DNA of 64,000 bases from Clostridium algoriphilum (GTDB lineage: Bacteria > Bacillota > Clostridia > Clostridiales > Clostridiaceae), in contig NZ_JAIZZK010000002.1 in assembly GCF_020443705.1 (NCBI RefSeq), forward strand, positions 124,001 to 188,000. Direction: 5' to 3'. Position 1 is the stretch's first letter; each line of letters starts with the position of its first letter. This document shows positions 63,764 to 64,000 of this stretch, one piece after another. Below the pieces are notes generated by a model. That model was given only the letters and a program-made list of their open reading frames with translations. It was not told the DNA's origin and did no database searches. The position numbers and the translations under genes are program-made.

Positions 63764-63946
63764 ATGGAAGAGTATAGGGGTTACGTGATAGAAGTAATAG
63801 AAAATGATGAAAAAGAATATCCATATAAAGCGATAGCAAGAAAAGAGGGAGAGCAGATAAAACATAAGGGGCATAGTAAACTGCAAGCCGTTGATTTTGT
63901 TAAAGGAACCATTAATTTAGCAATAGCTCGGACTTGTAAACAATAA
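63764..63946 (+). CDS. Hypothetical 60-aa protein
   Basis: 60 residues: MEEYRGYVIEVIENDEKEYP, then YKAIARKEGEQIKHKGHSKL and VDFVKGTINLAIARTCKQ. AAGGGGTGG precedes the ATG. Small beta-beta-helix pattern, no membrane segment. Family not recognised. Confidence 0.6.
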   Translation: MEEYRGYVIEVIENDEKEYPYKAIARKEGEQIKHKGHSKLQAVDFVKGTINLAIARTCKQ

Positions 63947-64000
63947 ACCGAAGGCACTGCCACATTCCCAAAGTATTTTAAAGAAAAGTATTGCATATTA

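Noticed and set aside
1-64000. CRISPR array or insertion sequence
   Set aside because: No regularly spaced repeat set, no transposase or integrase reading frame, and no terminal inverted repeats with target duplications were seen.

Overview
The window is a low-GC chromosomal segment of an endospore-forming, anaerobic Clostridium-like Firmicute. Four things point that way: a V-type ATPase operon, spore genes (spoIVFB, a Spo0E-like gene), a flavodiiron protein and a rubredoxin, and the conserved clostridial orders polA-coaE and maf-radC-mreBCD-PBP2-minCDE-rodA-mgsA-spoIVFB-radical SAM-rng-rplU-prp-rpmA-obg-yhbY-nadD-yqeK. I could not determine the species.

Layout. 1-1164: the end of a V-type ATPase operon (B, D). 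1.3-5 kb: def, then the nadABC operon for de novo NAD. 5.1-11.3 kb: a sugar-nucleotide-type reductase, flavodiiron protein FprA, small genes (including a 58-aa Spo0E-like gene and a DUF896 gene), hprK and an M18 aminopeptidase. 11.6-17.7 kb: a PHP phosphoesterase and a p-aminobenzoate/folate cluster (pabA-pabB-pabC-HD protein-folP-folBK). 17.8-24.7 kb: accessory genes, namely a lipoprotein, a phage-like amidase plus tail-spike pair, small proteins and a tandem DUF445 pair. 24.8-30.1 kb: a gene-poor, decayed stretch bounded by a partial tRNA-Leu 3' end and the intact tRNA-Leu(CAA). This is the layout expected of an integrated element or its remnant. It carries a DUF6143-like protein, a YitT-type membrane protein, a rubredoxin with a repeat-expanded N terminus, several small or broken ORFs and one frameshifted gene. 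30.5-34.4 kb: polA, coaE and a lytic transglycosylase. 34.5-36.3 kb: tRNA-Leu(AAG), small proteins, a methionine-rich protein and a GNAT-like protein. 36.4-49.3 kb: cell-shape, division and sporulation genes. 49.5-62.7 kb: RNA processing, ribosome assembly, NAD and wall-assembly genes, ending with a D,D-carboxypeptidase and a ComEA-like protein. The right end has a candidate orphan small RNA, a small putative regulator beside a palindrome, and a 60-aa protein.

How the genes work together. nadABC makes nicotinate mononucleotide and nadD (56.6 kb) continues to NAD. PabABC makes p-aminobenzoate, which FolP joins to the pterin made by FolB/FolK; folE is not in the window. MreBCD, PBP2 and RodA form the elongasome, and MinCDE places the septum. 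FprA probably draws electrons from a rubredoxin such as the one at 26.9 kb.

The most interesting unexplained signals are these: a promoter-to-terminator unit without a gene (62.88-63.05 kb); three tandem covarying mini-hairpins in front of pabC; the tRNA-bounded island; an amidase/tail-spike pair without other phage genes; palindromes over the promoter of a frameshifted gene; and two small ORFs whose ribosome-binding sites point to ATT start codons. All calls were made by reading the sequence; no database search was run.
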